DNA of 50,294 nucleotides from assembly GCA_019828545.1 (NCBI GenBank), contig JACVRA010000624.1, positions 1-50,294 on the forward strand. The letters are read 5' to 3'. A model generated the notes under the pieces. That model was not told where the DNA came from and did not search any database. It saw only the letters and a program-made list of their open reading frames with translations. Of the stretch, positions 20,932-30,444 are shown piece after piece (position 1 is the first letter of the stretch; each line of letters begins with the position of its first letter). The DNA is from Paracamarosporium sp. OC-R06-R3. Its lineage: Eukaryota > Ascomycota > Dothideomycetes > Pleosporales > Didymosphaeriaceae. The translations under genes and the position numbers were made by a program.

Positions 20932-22747
20932 CGTACGTATAAGGACAAGGACGGTGATTGGTTATTATACATTGGAAAAGCCAGAAGACCCGATGTAACG
21001 AACGAACGAATACGAAAAGGAGGACAAAATCCCTAAAACCAGAGGTTGCCATGCGAAGTGCCGACGCAATGTGAAAGAACAGATCGAATTTCGTCCTCTC
21101 TGTATATTGGATAGATATGCACAGCTTAAAACGCTTGTAGAGCAGGTGTTGTGAGCTTGTTCCAGTCGTACGGGCCGCATATCATCGCCGCTGCCAGGGT
21201 CTGATCTAGTCGCTACTTGAACTCCCATACAGAAGACCCTGAATGGTTTGCCTGATGGGGTTTTGACATCGCTCAGTTTGGAAAATTCAACGAAATGGTT
21301 GAAAAGGTTGCCAAGGTTAGTGGCTGGCCTGGTGCTGTGCGCCGACCTAGTTTTAGGGTTAAGTCCGGGGTCAATTGGTTGTCACTTTTAACGAAATAAT
21401 CTATGGCGAGGAATACCTAGTTGCGAGGGGACGCCTCTTTCATCGACGTGGATAATAGGGTGATGGTTATGGTGGCTAACTTTCGATGCCTTTCCTCTAA
21501 AAATGCGCTTTGGATCCATCAAAAGAGCAGGGCAACAATGAAACTGATCACAGTGGGCAGCATGAAATCATTCGACTTAAAGGCCGATTCCGCGGTGTCG
21601 AAAGAGACAACAGAGAAGCCAGACACCGATGATTCTGACTACTTAGCGGAAGGGACTCCACTCTTCGTCATTTTCGAAATGCGACTCGATAATAAGGCCC
21701 ACAGGTATGCATTGGATATGGATCTGGACTTTTTTGTTTTAAAGATTAGACACGAGCGCGTTCCATTGCATTCAGCATAGAACGTAGTGACCGCCGCGGG
21801 ATATGGCATCGTCGCTATGTCCAATCCACATCGAACAGGGAACAACGCCAGATATACGGAATATTCCCGGATCCAAACATTCATACATCAAGGGGATCGG
21901 ACGGATACAATATCTCCTCATGGAGATGCACCAAAATACTAGTTAGTTGCCCGAAGTATCGATCACCAAAGTCTACCAGACCGTTATCGATTGTGTCGAA
22001 CAGATCATCACTCTACGAAAAATATCAGGCACCAAGAAACCAGCAGCCATGAGAAGCCGAAAGAAGGATGTCAAGGCGATGATCAGAGACGTATAGGCTT
22101 CGAAAGCCGGATTCGAACCTATGATAGTTTGGCCAAGTGCTGCAGCCCTCAACATGAGCGATCCATTGATAATGTGTGATGCAGGTTAGTTTGCAGGTGA
22201 TGTATATATAAAGGCGCTAGGTCAGGAACACACCTGCAAGACTTGTTACGGTTTACTCGGGAGGACTACGTACACTTACACCCGCAACCTGCTTCAGACG
22301 CAGGAACCATTCAACATTGGCCACAAAGCATTGTAAAAACCCACAATGATTGCAAGCGGTGCCAACGTGAAAACAACAGCTATCCGAAATGTTACAAAGA
22401 GCGAAATTTGAGGACGGGGAAGAAGACGAGAACGAAAAAGGGAACAAAGATGACTTTGATGTTGTACATGTCGAGCCGTAATATCCATGGTCTGGTGGGA
22501 GTTTGAGATGCTCGGGGTATATGCAGCTACTTTTGCTTATTGTGTTTCTATATATGTATAATCTTTGAGATGTAAACAAGTTCATGTTTAGGAAAGGCGG
22601 GTTTGTTTTCTGATTTTTGGATCATTTTCTTTGTACTCCTTCGGCGATAACTCTGCGGGCGAGAAAGGAGTGGGCACTCTTTTCCCTATCCAGGGTATTT
22701 AACGAGGCCGCATCTGACTTTATGCAAAATTGAGCACAGGGCGGTTT

Positions 22748-22828
22748 GCTTGCCACAATTGAAATCGAATCTACTACACTCTATATTTACACATCTTCCC
22801 TGGTTTGCTCATGATTTGATCCGTAAAA
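22748..22828 (+). repeat. Diverged direct repeat, copy A (81 bp)
   Basis: Aligns without gaps to 23251-23331, sharing GCTTGCCACAATTGA, CTACACTCTATATTTA and GCTCATGATT. I count about ten differences over 81 bp, all but one of them transitions. Copy A is isolated in gene-poor DNA; copy B lies just after the ATP17 stop codon. Confidence 0.8.
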
Positions 22829-23250
22829 ACAACGCACGCACGAGTTGATGATTGGCTCCGTCCACGGGAGCGTCTTAGCAAATCGGTTGTAAGGCTTCGA
22901 GCTTCAAAGAACCGCGCCGGCGTCAACCACAGCCGCTTGGGTATTCTTATCGTTTTAGTTGCATCACAGGCAAAGACAGCAGGATAATCACACAGGCAGC
23001 ATTGCTACAGAAGTTTCTAGTGCAGCACGTGCGCCAGCGTGAGGGACTTCGCAGGCACTGAAGCCCATGATGGAAGCCTTCCACCGGACCGGTAATGCAG
23101 CTTTGTACGATACGCTCCTGCAAATGGACTTCTTTTGGTTTGCTGGTAAGTCGGATCTATTGATGTACAGCTATCGCTCATGAGGTTTCATGGCGCACCG
23201 CCCCATCTCAAGATCATCTGTGCTTAAGGTCGACGAGGGGAAACATATGT

Positions 23251-23331
23251 GCTTGCCACAATTGAGATTGAATCTGCTACACTCTATATTTATACATGCT
23301 CCCTGGTCCGCTCATGATTCGATCTGTAAGA
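23251..23331 (+). repeat. Diverged direct repeat, copy B (81 bp), in the ATP17 3' flank
   Basis: Partner of 22748-22828, same orientation. It lies 14-94 bp beyond the stop codon of the minus-strand ATP17 gene, so it probably belongs to that gene's 3' untranslated region. Confidence 0.8.
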
Positions 23332-23344
23332 GTGACCGGTCCGC

Positions 23345-23995
23345 TCAGTGGTGCACGTTGTTCTTGTGGTGGCCTGTACATGTGAGTCATAGTGTACGAG
23401 AAGAAAGGATAAGAGACATACGCAGATGGAAGTAATAGTTCTGTGCGTAGCCAAGCGCAATAAGGGCGCCAATTACGTGGACAAGCGCTACGCCGTCTCG
23501 TTAGTATTCCATCGACAGATGCTTCTGTGCAGGCACAACAGCCCGCGTTTAGAGTACGTACGCATAGCAGATGCATTCTTGCCAAAGTACCTCTTCTGGT
23601 AGCGACCCAATAGGCCCTTGGCCTGCGGCTCGGGGGCGGCTCCTCGCGGCAGCTTCTCATAGAAGCTCACAACCTTCTGCATGCGGAGAGCATTTGGCGA
23701 TGAGCCGATAGCCTAGGGCGTACATCAGCACTTGGTCCTTGTGTGTTCAACGAACGAAACGGTTCGCAATGTACAGTCCCTGTCGATGCCGAAACAAATT
23801 TACGGTCGTCCAACCGGCGGTGGAATGCGATAGGGGAGGCGCTGGGCGCGGCTGATATGACTTGAGACCGTGCTTACATTGGGAGAGGCCACCTAGAGCA
23901 AGCTGTTAGTGCTGTATTCGGCCTTGCGATGCGTATACGATTCGTACCTTGGGCGGGATGAGCGTGGACAGCGCGCGCTTCGTGATGTAGCTCAT
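23345..23995 (-). CDS. ATP17: Mitochondrial F1F0-ATP synthase subunit f
   Basis: Five exons on the minus strand: 23995-23948, 23892-23878, 23712-23562, 23487-23422 and 23373-23345, 309 nt in all and 102 residues. All four introns are GT-AG (55, 165, 74 and 48 nt). The protein begins MSYITKRALSTLIPPKVASP. It continues with MQKVVSFYEKLPRGAAPEPQ and GLLGRYQKRYFGKNASAM, then a single membrane span PLVHVIGALIALGYAQNYYF, and ends HLRHHKNNVHH. This is the full length and order of fungal subunit f, a small stalk/membrane subunit of complex V in the inner mitochondrial membrane. Exon 2 is only 15 nt. It is head-to-head with the complex I gene NDUFS4 across 243 bp. Confidence 0.95.
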
Positions 23996-24238
23996 CTTGT
24001 CGGCTGATCCTCAATTAGCATCAATTGGCTCCTGTCGGCGGTCTCGGATCCTATAGGGCGACGCACCTGGGTTGGCAAGATGGGAGAGTGGGGATGGAGG
24101 TCGTGCAGAGGCGATGGAGGTTGTTCGGGAAGAGAACCTCGAGCACCTGGAAGCTAAAGTGCTTGGCACGTCCGCGCTCCGGGCTCACTTCGACATCACT
24201 ACAGCCTCCAACCTCTCAAGCTCGACATCCTGCCCAAC
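23996..24238. promoter_or_regulatory. Shared promoter of ATP17 and the NDUFS4 gene
   Basis: 243 bp separate the start codons of two divergent respiratory-chain genes. ATTGG at 24024-24028 is CCAAT on the ATP17 strand, a possible site for the HAP/CCAAT-binding complex that activates respiratory genes. It is only 29 bp from the ATP17 start, so it might instead lie in the leader. No clear TATA box is seen. Confidence 0.5.
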
Positions 24239-25020
24239 ATGTCTGCCCTACCCCGGTCAATTGGCTCCCGGCTACTGCCCACTGCCCTTCGCCCTGCTGC
24301 AACGAGGGCTGTCGCTCCCAAATACCGCACATACGCCTCCAACGGAGCCTCCAACGAAGTCGCGCCCAAGACCAGCTCCAGCGAAGCGCCCAATGCGCCC
24401 CTCACCGAGTCAGCCCAGGACACACGAGAGGGTGCGGCTGAGGCCATGCGGCACAAGCCGGACTACAATGTAGCCGTCGACTACCGCACCTCGTACGTGC
24501 ACTATCAGGTGGAATAAAACTAGCATGTTTAACCTCTTAAACAGTAACTTCTCTCCCATTCCGAAACGAGTGATGGATGGCAGCGAGCCTGGCGAGAGTG
24601 TAGCTGCGGCAGTGCTTTCTGGTGCCCCAATCGATCTGCAGGCCAGGACTGTGCGGTATGCGGAAGCCCCAGCACTAGGCTCGCGAAGATGGAAACTGAC
24701 GAAAACGCAGCATCTACCGCCCCACCAAGACCGCCACTCAGTCCGGAGACTGGCACTCACACCACTGGCTGATGGACTGGGATGTTCTGCCCAAGGGACA
24801 TCGATGGGAGAACCCGTTGATGGGGTGGCAGTCGTCCGGAGATTACATGCAGGGCCACCGGATCCAGTTCAAGTCGAAGGAGGACGCCATCAACTTTGCG
24901 AACAAACAGGGCTACGAGTACTTTGTGCAGGAGCCTAACGAGCGAAAATTCGTGCCCAAGGCCTACGCAAATAACTTCACGCACAGCCCAAAGAAACTTA
25001 AGATCATCAGATCAAAGTAG
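24239..25020 (+). CDS. NADH:ubiquinone oxidoreductase 18/21-kDa subunit (NDUFS4 type)
   Basis: Exons 24239-24492, 24545-24655 and 24711-25020 (introns 52 and 55 nt, GT-AG) give 224 residues. The N-terminus MSALPRSIGSRLLPTALRPA is Arg/Ala/Leu-rich with few acids, a mitochondrial presequence. The conserved core includes IYRPTKTATQSGDWHSHHW, MDWDVLPKGHRWENPLMGW and SGDYMQGHRIQFKSKEDAIN. Near the end, YANNFTHSPKKLKIIRSK matches the conserved C-terminal tail of the family. NDUFS4 is an accessory subunit of the N-module of complex I on the matrix side, needed for assembly and stability. Length and layout are usual for filamentous fungi. It is paired with ATP17, suggesting joint control of respiratory capacity. 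Confidence 0.95.
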
Positions 25021-25576
25021 GGGGCGCAAGAGGTGGCCATGGAAGAGTTGGCTGTGGGGATGGATGGTGGTGTACATACATACCAATGCTTTCCTTTGCT
25101 TGCTTCACGCACATACGGCTCGTGATGTTGAGTACTCTTCGACCCCAGTAGTAAGCGGTTGTTGTGCCCATACCCAAACTCCAGCAGCCACGAGACTTCG
25201 TATCGACCAATTGAGCAACCAGCTCTACCTTCTTACTCTATTCGACGCTACGGATAACATTGATCATTTTTATAGCCAGACGAAAACGAGGTATGCGAAC
25301 ACGTCGGGGCATTCGAGCCTCATGCTCGCGAGTAACGCAGCAGCAAGCAGACGCTACTTCCTCTGTCGAATTTGGTACGGACCATGTGAGCTCGCGTGCC
25401 TTCCGGCCCGCCACGCGATGCCCGCGGTTCCTTCCCTCGCAGCGCATTGCGCTCCACGCGCGGCTTCTTGATCCAACTTTACCTTACATTCTTTCACTTT
25501 TCATTGCTTTACTGCTCGTTCAGCTTCGCCTCTGCAACGCCTCTTGCAGTTCCCCTTACGCTAAACTCTTCCCGCT
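25021..25576. other. Intergenic spacer and promoter
   Basis: About 550 bp between two genes on the same strand. The last ~120 bp before the next ATG are pyrimidine-rich (CTTTCACTTTTC, CTTCGCCTCTGC), a typical fungal promoter-leader. No gene is seen. Confidence 0.5.
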
Positions 25577-26840
25577 ATGCCACCCGCCCTGAGCGACTAC
25601 GACTCCTTTTCCGGGTCAGATGCTTACGAGTTCGAGGTAAGGCGGGTATTGCCGAGGTTGAAGACTTGCTAAAGGTTAACAGAGACAGCCAGTCCGTCTG
25701 CCGGTGCTCTAGACCACAAATTAGTGTTAAGCATACTGATGTATTCGTAGACTCCCTCCAAGAAACGTAAGCGCAGCGGTTTGCTTAGCGGTCTTGACGT
25801 GCGGAACATCATCACAATACCGTCTGATGAAATGGTTACTTCAGGCGACTACAGCGCACCAACGCGCGGCTCCACCAGAGGCATCCGACCCAACGATCTT
25901 GCATACGATCAAAAATACCATCCTTTGGACGAGTATCTTCGACCTTCACAGGCTGCTAAACGCCGAACAGAGCATGGCCTCGAGGATGATGACGACAAAG
26001 GAGAAAGCGAATCAGTCGATCTAGAAGAGCAGTCCGATAGCGAGTCCGATAGCGACGTTGCAGATCAACTACAAACAAAGAAACGCAAGACGATTGATAA
26101 GTTTGCTGCACGTCTAAGTACTCGACGAACTTCCCGTCAAGTCAATCGCAATGTGTTGTATAATATGAGTATACATCCACAAGACTCGCAACTTGCGCAG
26201 ATGACCAGTGAGGCCGACGAGGTAGTTTCTGTTGGAAGGAGCGCTGTTGAAGAGGGTATGGACGAGCGGAAGATCCGCGATACCGACAGTAAGTCACAGC
26301 TTTCTACCCGGGATTCATGTGTAGCGAGTCTGTGGTCGGTGTGTGATCCACAGTGGACGGCGTAAATAATAAGACTTCTTGGCAACCTACCTCCCGCCAA
26401 AAAAGTTCTATTATTTATGCCGTCTACTATGATCCTTGCTTGTTCATTTGTCTGTTACTGTTTCGTGATGATTTAACAAGACAATAGATGACGCCTCTGC
26501 TACATTGCTCTCGGCAACATCATTTAACAGTGCGGGATACCATACTGTTCTATCAGACAACCTGCACGTCGGTTATAGTGACACTCGTGCATTAGTCACT
26601 CCACCCCTAGAGCAAACAGCAACAATACAGCCGGATTATGAGCATAACAATAAAGAGAACCCAGTCCAGGCACCGGGCACTTCTGAAATCCCGTTCCCTA
26701 ATGATAATATCCGCTCGTTAACCATCACAAGTACACCGGAGGAGGCATGTAATTCGAACGTGGAACAATATCTGCACCCTTCATCAATATTTGATGACGC
26801 AACTGAGCTACCCGGTGCTTTCGGTCATCCCAGTCAATGA
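25577..26840 (+). CDS. Nuclear-type hypothetical protein (316 aa), disordered and acidic/basic patches
   Basis: Exons 25577-25636, 25751-26288 and 26488-26840 total 951 nt, 316 residues. The first intron (114 nt) could alternatively include a 21-nt exon at 25683-25703, also in frame. The protein starts MPPALSDYDSFSGSDAYEFE, then a basic TPSKKRKRSG nuclear-localisation-like patch. Next comes a conserved-looking GIRPNDLAYDQKYHPLDEYL with RPSQAAKRR, and an acidic tract (EDDDDKGESESVD...SDSESDSD). A second basic patch TKKRKTIDKF leads into RTSRQVNRNVLYNMSIHP. The C-terminal third is Thr/Ser/Pro-rich. The pattern fits a chromatin- or nucleolus-associated protein found across filamentous fungi, but I cannot name it. 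The second intron contains a fold-back repeat. Confidence 0.7.
26345..26434. repeat. Fold-back (inverted repeat) element inside an intron
   Basis: The left arm 26345-26377 (GATCCACAGTGGACGGCGTA...) and right arm 26403-26434 are imperfect reverse complements over about 32 bp, separated by 25 bp. The right arm read on the minus strand is GATCATAGTAGACGGCATA.... Differences are mostly transitions. The structure lies wholly inside the 199-nt intron 26289-26487 and resembles a miniature inverted-repeat element or its remnant. No clear target-site duplication was identified. Confidence 0.75.
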
Positions 26841-29486
26841 GTCAGATCACGGTTCGGTCTTCGTTAATGAAATTGACTCAGTCCTTTGGGGATAGTCATT
26901 TTCATTCTCCCATGCAATTTCATCACACTGCACATGGAACATACCTAGCAGCACGCCATGTGGCTAGGTAATAACCTCAGAGCACTCTTCCGTAAACGCA
27001 TTCAGTTTGATAACGATGTGCAGGTACATGTCCAGGCTCCCACAAAATCACGTCTCCTACAATAATTCAACATCTTTATCCAAACAATATCACAAATCGA
27101 TGTTACAAAACATGGCTGACATCGCGTGTAACAATACATCACATATAACATGGTACGAAGTCGGCGGTTTCTCTCTCGCGAATATATATTCGTTTTACCA
27201 GTGTTTTAATTCTGTACAACTCACGACGTTTCCGAGTTGGGGATTCATAGGGCAGCACTCCTGTTCACCATACGCTATCTTGTACGTTTTGCGACCTCTT
27301 GTGAATTTCATGAACCTGGTACCGGAAAGAGACATCATCAGCTGTAAGATCAAAACATCGTCTTGGGAAAACTATGGTACGTCTGGCTATCTACAGATCG
27401 AGACGGACCAATGACGGTAGCCATGGGCTATTGTTGTTCTACAGCGACATGGGGTGTTTTCGGTGGTATGGGAATATTGATGGGATGGATGTTCGGTGCT
27501 TTGAACGCTTTTCGTTGGCCGAAAGAAACGTCTCATTTTCTACATATCTTCAGTAAACTTTGCTCCTGTTTTGTTGTCCGCGATCACCCCATGCAATATC
27601 TGTTCCATAAGCGATACGAAAGACAAGCGACAGCCCCACTTGATTCGCAGTGTGAAACTCGGGGGACGACTCACAACAGTGCCTGCCGCCGCCTCCGCTC
27701 CGCTGTTCCGCGCGTCATAGACTTTGGATAGGTCAAAAGATAGTCTGTACTCCAGTCTTCCCAAGAGACATGTTTTGCGAGGCAGTGACTGCGTAGAGGA
27801 TGCGATCTTCACGAAGGATCTTCTGCCGGGGCGCAGCCGATACTGCATGCTCAACAAACTAACGCTCGAAATGGGCACGATCTACCCTCCGAAAGGCATA
27901 ACGAAAGCTTGGTGTGACTGCAGACACTTCCTCTAGGAATGAAACCCTCCAATCGTCAATGTGAACAAGCGAGGCCGATGTCAATGACGGCGGAGGCGTT
28001 GGCATGGTGTTGTTCGTGGGCTAGTCAACGGCATATCATTATTGATGTAGCTAGTGATGGTCTCAGCTGCTGCGGATAGGCTTGCGGAAAAGGTGCCCAG
28101 AGGAGCTCGAGCGATGCAGAGGGCATGCCGGGGCTGAAAATACCTTCGCGGTGTTCGTGGGGCAGGGAGGCAGTTTGCGAGGTTGTGAGGCTGTGAATAA
28201 TGACTTCAGGTATTGATCTTACGTGACCTTGCGCCAGAACACCATAACACAGATTAGATGAGGCGTGCAGGACCACCATTCATCCCAAGGTCGGGGTAAC
28301 CCCGCGGATCGTTTAGCATAGCTCCAAAATATCTTGGTGATGCTCTGATAACTGTCCATGGCGCCCAAGGAGAGCGCACCTGTACGATGCGCGTGCGTCT
28401 GGCGCCGCCGCCTTCCGCTTCCTTGCTCTGCATATGTGCAAGCCCCCAATCTGCTCTGGGTAGGCTGCTCGGAGCAGTATGTGCCAAGCGAGCGTGCTGG
28501 TCTTGTTTCTCCATGAATTGGACTCGTTTCTTGTGTAGTCACACTACCGACTGGCATCCACCGGCAATTCTTGCACGCGACTCTATGTCCCCGCACAATT
28601 CAGCATCTTCGCTAGAGCCATGCCCTGCGCATCAATTTGCCTTGCGATCTAGAATCTGGGCGCGTGCAGATGTGCATCGGACCGACAGGCTTGATTGTGT
28701 CGGTGTGCGAGGCAAGGCGACGCGCTAAATGATGCGTTGTGATGTGGAGACCAAGTCAGATGGATGTTTTGACAGGGGGGGAGGCTGATGCTCACACTCC
28801 ACCACGGTCAGCCTGCTCCACGATTTCGACAGAGCTCCGCTATACTCTTCGCAGCTACACCCTGCATAGAAACGTATGGTGATAATGCCAGCCCGGCACA
28901 AGGCGCGAGACGGAGCCTGGGACCAGCGCAGCCCTGGCCCTTGACGACATACGTTGAGAGTCTCGACGTTACCCTCCTCCCACATCATGTTTCTTACAAC
29001 GACAGTCGCGACAGGTTCCGTTTGTGACTACCGTTTCTTGCAATGTCACAGCGCGTTCCTGAACATCTCTTCGAGGCTAGCTGGGGCCTTCGCTGACTGC
29101 TACCGGGGTGATGTGATATATAATAAGCATGTGTCGTTTGGGTATAAGGATGTGGACAAGGGTGCGATTCTCACAACAACCTCGAATCATTTGCAACATA
29201 TGAATCCCTGTTCTTCTCGTGGTCTTCTCTGTTGATCGATACCCTTGTGCCGTTCAACTAGATTCCTTAGTCTCTTCCTTTCAGTCACGAAGGCGTCCTC
29301 GCTTGCAGCCATCCGGTATCTACTTGCCAGCCTTGCTGTATAAAGCTCGACTTGCCCAGCCTCGAACAGATACGATTCCTCGACAGGATCCAGCTTGAAA
29401 CGCCTCCTCTTACTGTCTTCACGATACTAGGGACCTTTGAATATCGTTCTGCTCAGCGTATTCGAAGCAATTTGACAAGCGAAACT
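26841..29486. other. Long intergenic region, no supported gene
   Basis: About 2.6 kb. A minus-strand ATG frame at 27540-27848 (start MQYRLRPGRRSFVKIASS, 102 residues) has protein-like composition but no known motif or neighbours. Other frames look random. A TATA box at 29339-29345 belongs to the esterase gene that follows. I see no RNA genes. Confidence 0.45.
29339..29345 (+). promoter_or_regulatory. TATA box of the esterase gene
   Basis: TATAAAG lies 142 bp upstream of the start codon at 29487, a suitable distance for a fungal TATA element with a moderate leader. Confidence 0.4.
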
Positions 29487-30444
29487 ATGGTTCGCTGCAC
29501 GATATTCACTGCCGCGTTCGGGCTATTCAGCCTTGCTCCGATTGGATCTGCTGCTCCGCTGGAGGGTCGCGCTGATGCTGCCACAACAGTCAGAATCATG
29601 CCCTTTGGTGCTTCTATCGTTGAAATTGTGAGCTCGTCCCTTTTACTTCCCCGTCCACGTCCCTTTCGAAGGGAGTTGAAAAAAAGACGAGATTGCCTAT
29701 CCAGCAAGCAGAGTTTAACATGAACGGTGCTCGTATATATCTACGTTACCCTCGCTTGCCCTACCCATATATATGTCCTTTATTGCCATATCGTCTCGAC
29801 TCCATGGCTGACAGTCGTCCCAGACATGCTGGCGTGCCTATCTTTGGCAAAAGCTTCGAAGCTCGGGCATGACCAACATCGACTTCGTCGGTTCCCATGG
29901 TACCCCTGCAGCAGGCTGCACACTCAACGGCCAAACCGTCGACTTTGACAAAGACAATGAAGGCCACTCAGGAGCCAGGGTAACAGACTACGCTAGTCAA
30001 AATCAATTGCCTCCATGGCTCGCCTCCGCAAAACCAGACATGATCATCATGCACGTCGGCACAAACGATGCTGCAGCCAACATTTCCACCGCAAAGGTTT
30101 TCGGCGCATACGACACGCTTCTTGGTCAAATGCGTGCTGCTAACCCCCGCATCACCCTGATTACCAGCAAGCTGATTCCTATTGATCCCAACCTATTTGG
30201 TCAGTTTGTCGCGGACAAGATCAAGGATTATAACTATGCGATGGAAGGCTGGGCCAAGAGAAGTTCAACGGCACAAAGCCCGATTGTGCTGCTGGATATG
30301 TACACTGGCTTCGATTACAAATCTATGACGAGGGAAGGAGAGCATCCGAATGAGAAGGGAGATGTGTTCATGGCAGACAAGTTCTTCCCAGTGGTGAAAG
30401 ATCAGTTGGTGAAGAAGAGTGTACAGAAGTTGATGCGGGAGTAA
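29487..30444 (+). CDS. Secreted SGNH-hydrolase / CE3-type carbohydrate esterase
   Basis: Exons 29487-29627 and 29824-30444, joined over a 196-nt intron, give 253 residues. Residues 1-22 (MVRCTIFTAAFGLFSLAP...) are a signal peptide. Block I is VRIMPFGASIVEI with the nucleophile Ser43, where Ala stands in place of the Asp of the classic GDSI. It continues with TCWRAYLWQKLRSSG, TNIDFVGS and DKDNEGHSGARVTDY. Block III is MHVGTNDAAAN and block V is EGEHPNEKGDVFMADKFFP with the catalytic His. This order is that of fungal CE3 acetylxylan-esterase-like enzymes, which remove acetyl groups from hemicellulose outside the cell. The exact substrate is inferred. Splicing exactly at ATT|ACA restores the conserved ITCWRA sequence, which supports the intron model. 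Confidence 0.88.

Larger units (their letters stand above)
20196..23344. other. Gene-poor region with a diverged direct repeat
   Basis: About 3.1 kb without a gene I can support. Open frames of 119-123 residues on the plus strand (20560-20931, containing GLLPSFEGDTDQLPKTIANF; 21421-21780, containing LFVIFEMRLDNKAHRYALD) look mildly protein-like but match no family; the second has no ATG at its start. A minus-strand frame at 20432-20653 overlaps the first and may be an exon of the neighbouring gene. Two ~81-bp related segments lie at 22748-22828 and 23251-23331. Composition suggests old, eroded sequence. Confidence 0.45.

Noticed and set aside
22085..22165. tRNA-like sequence on the minus strand (GGTTCGAATCC B-box-like)
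   Set aside because: T-arm, anticodon arm and acceptor stem do not pair properly; at most a tRNA-derived fragment.
27007..27414. 135-residue plus-strand open frame
   Set aside because: Composition and lack of motifs suggest chance; no promoter or intron features.
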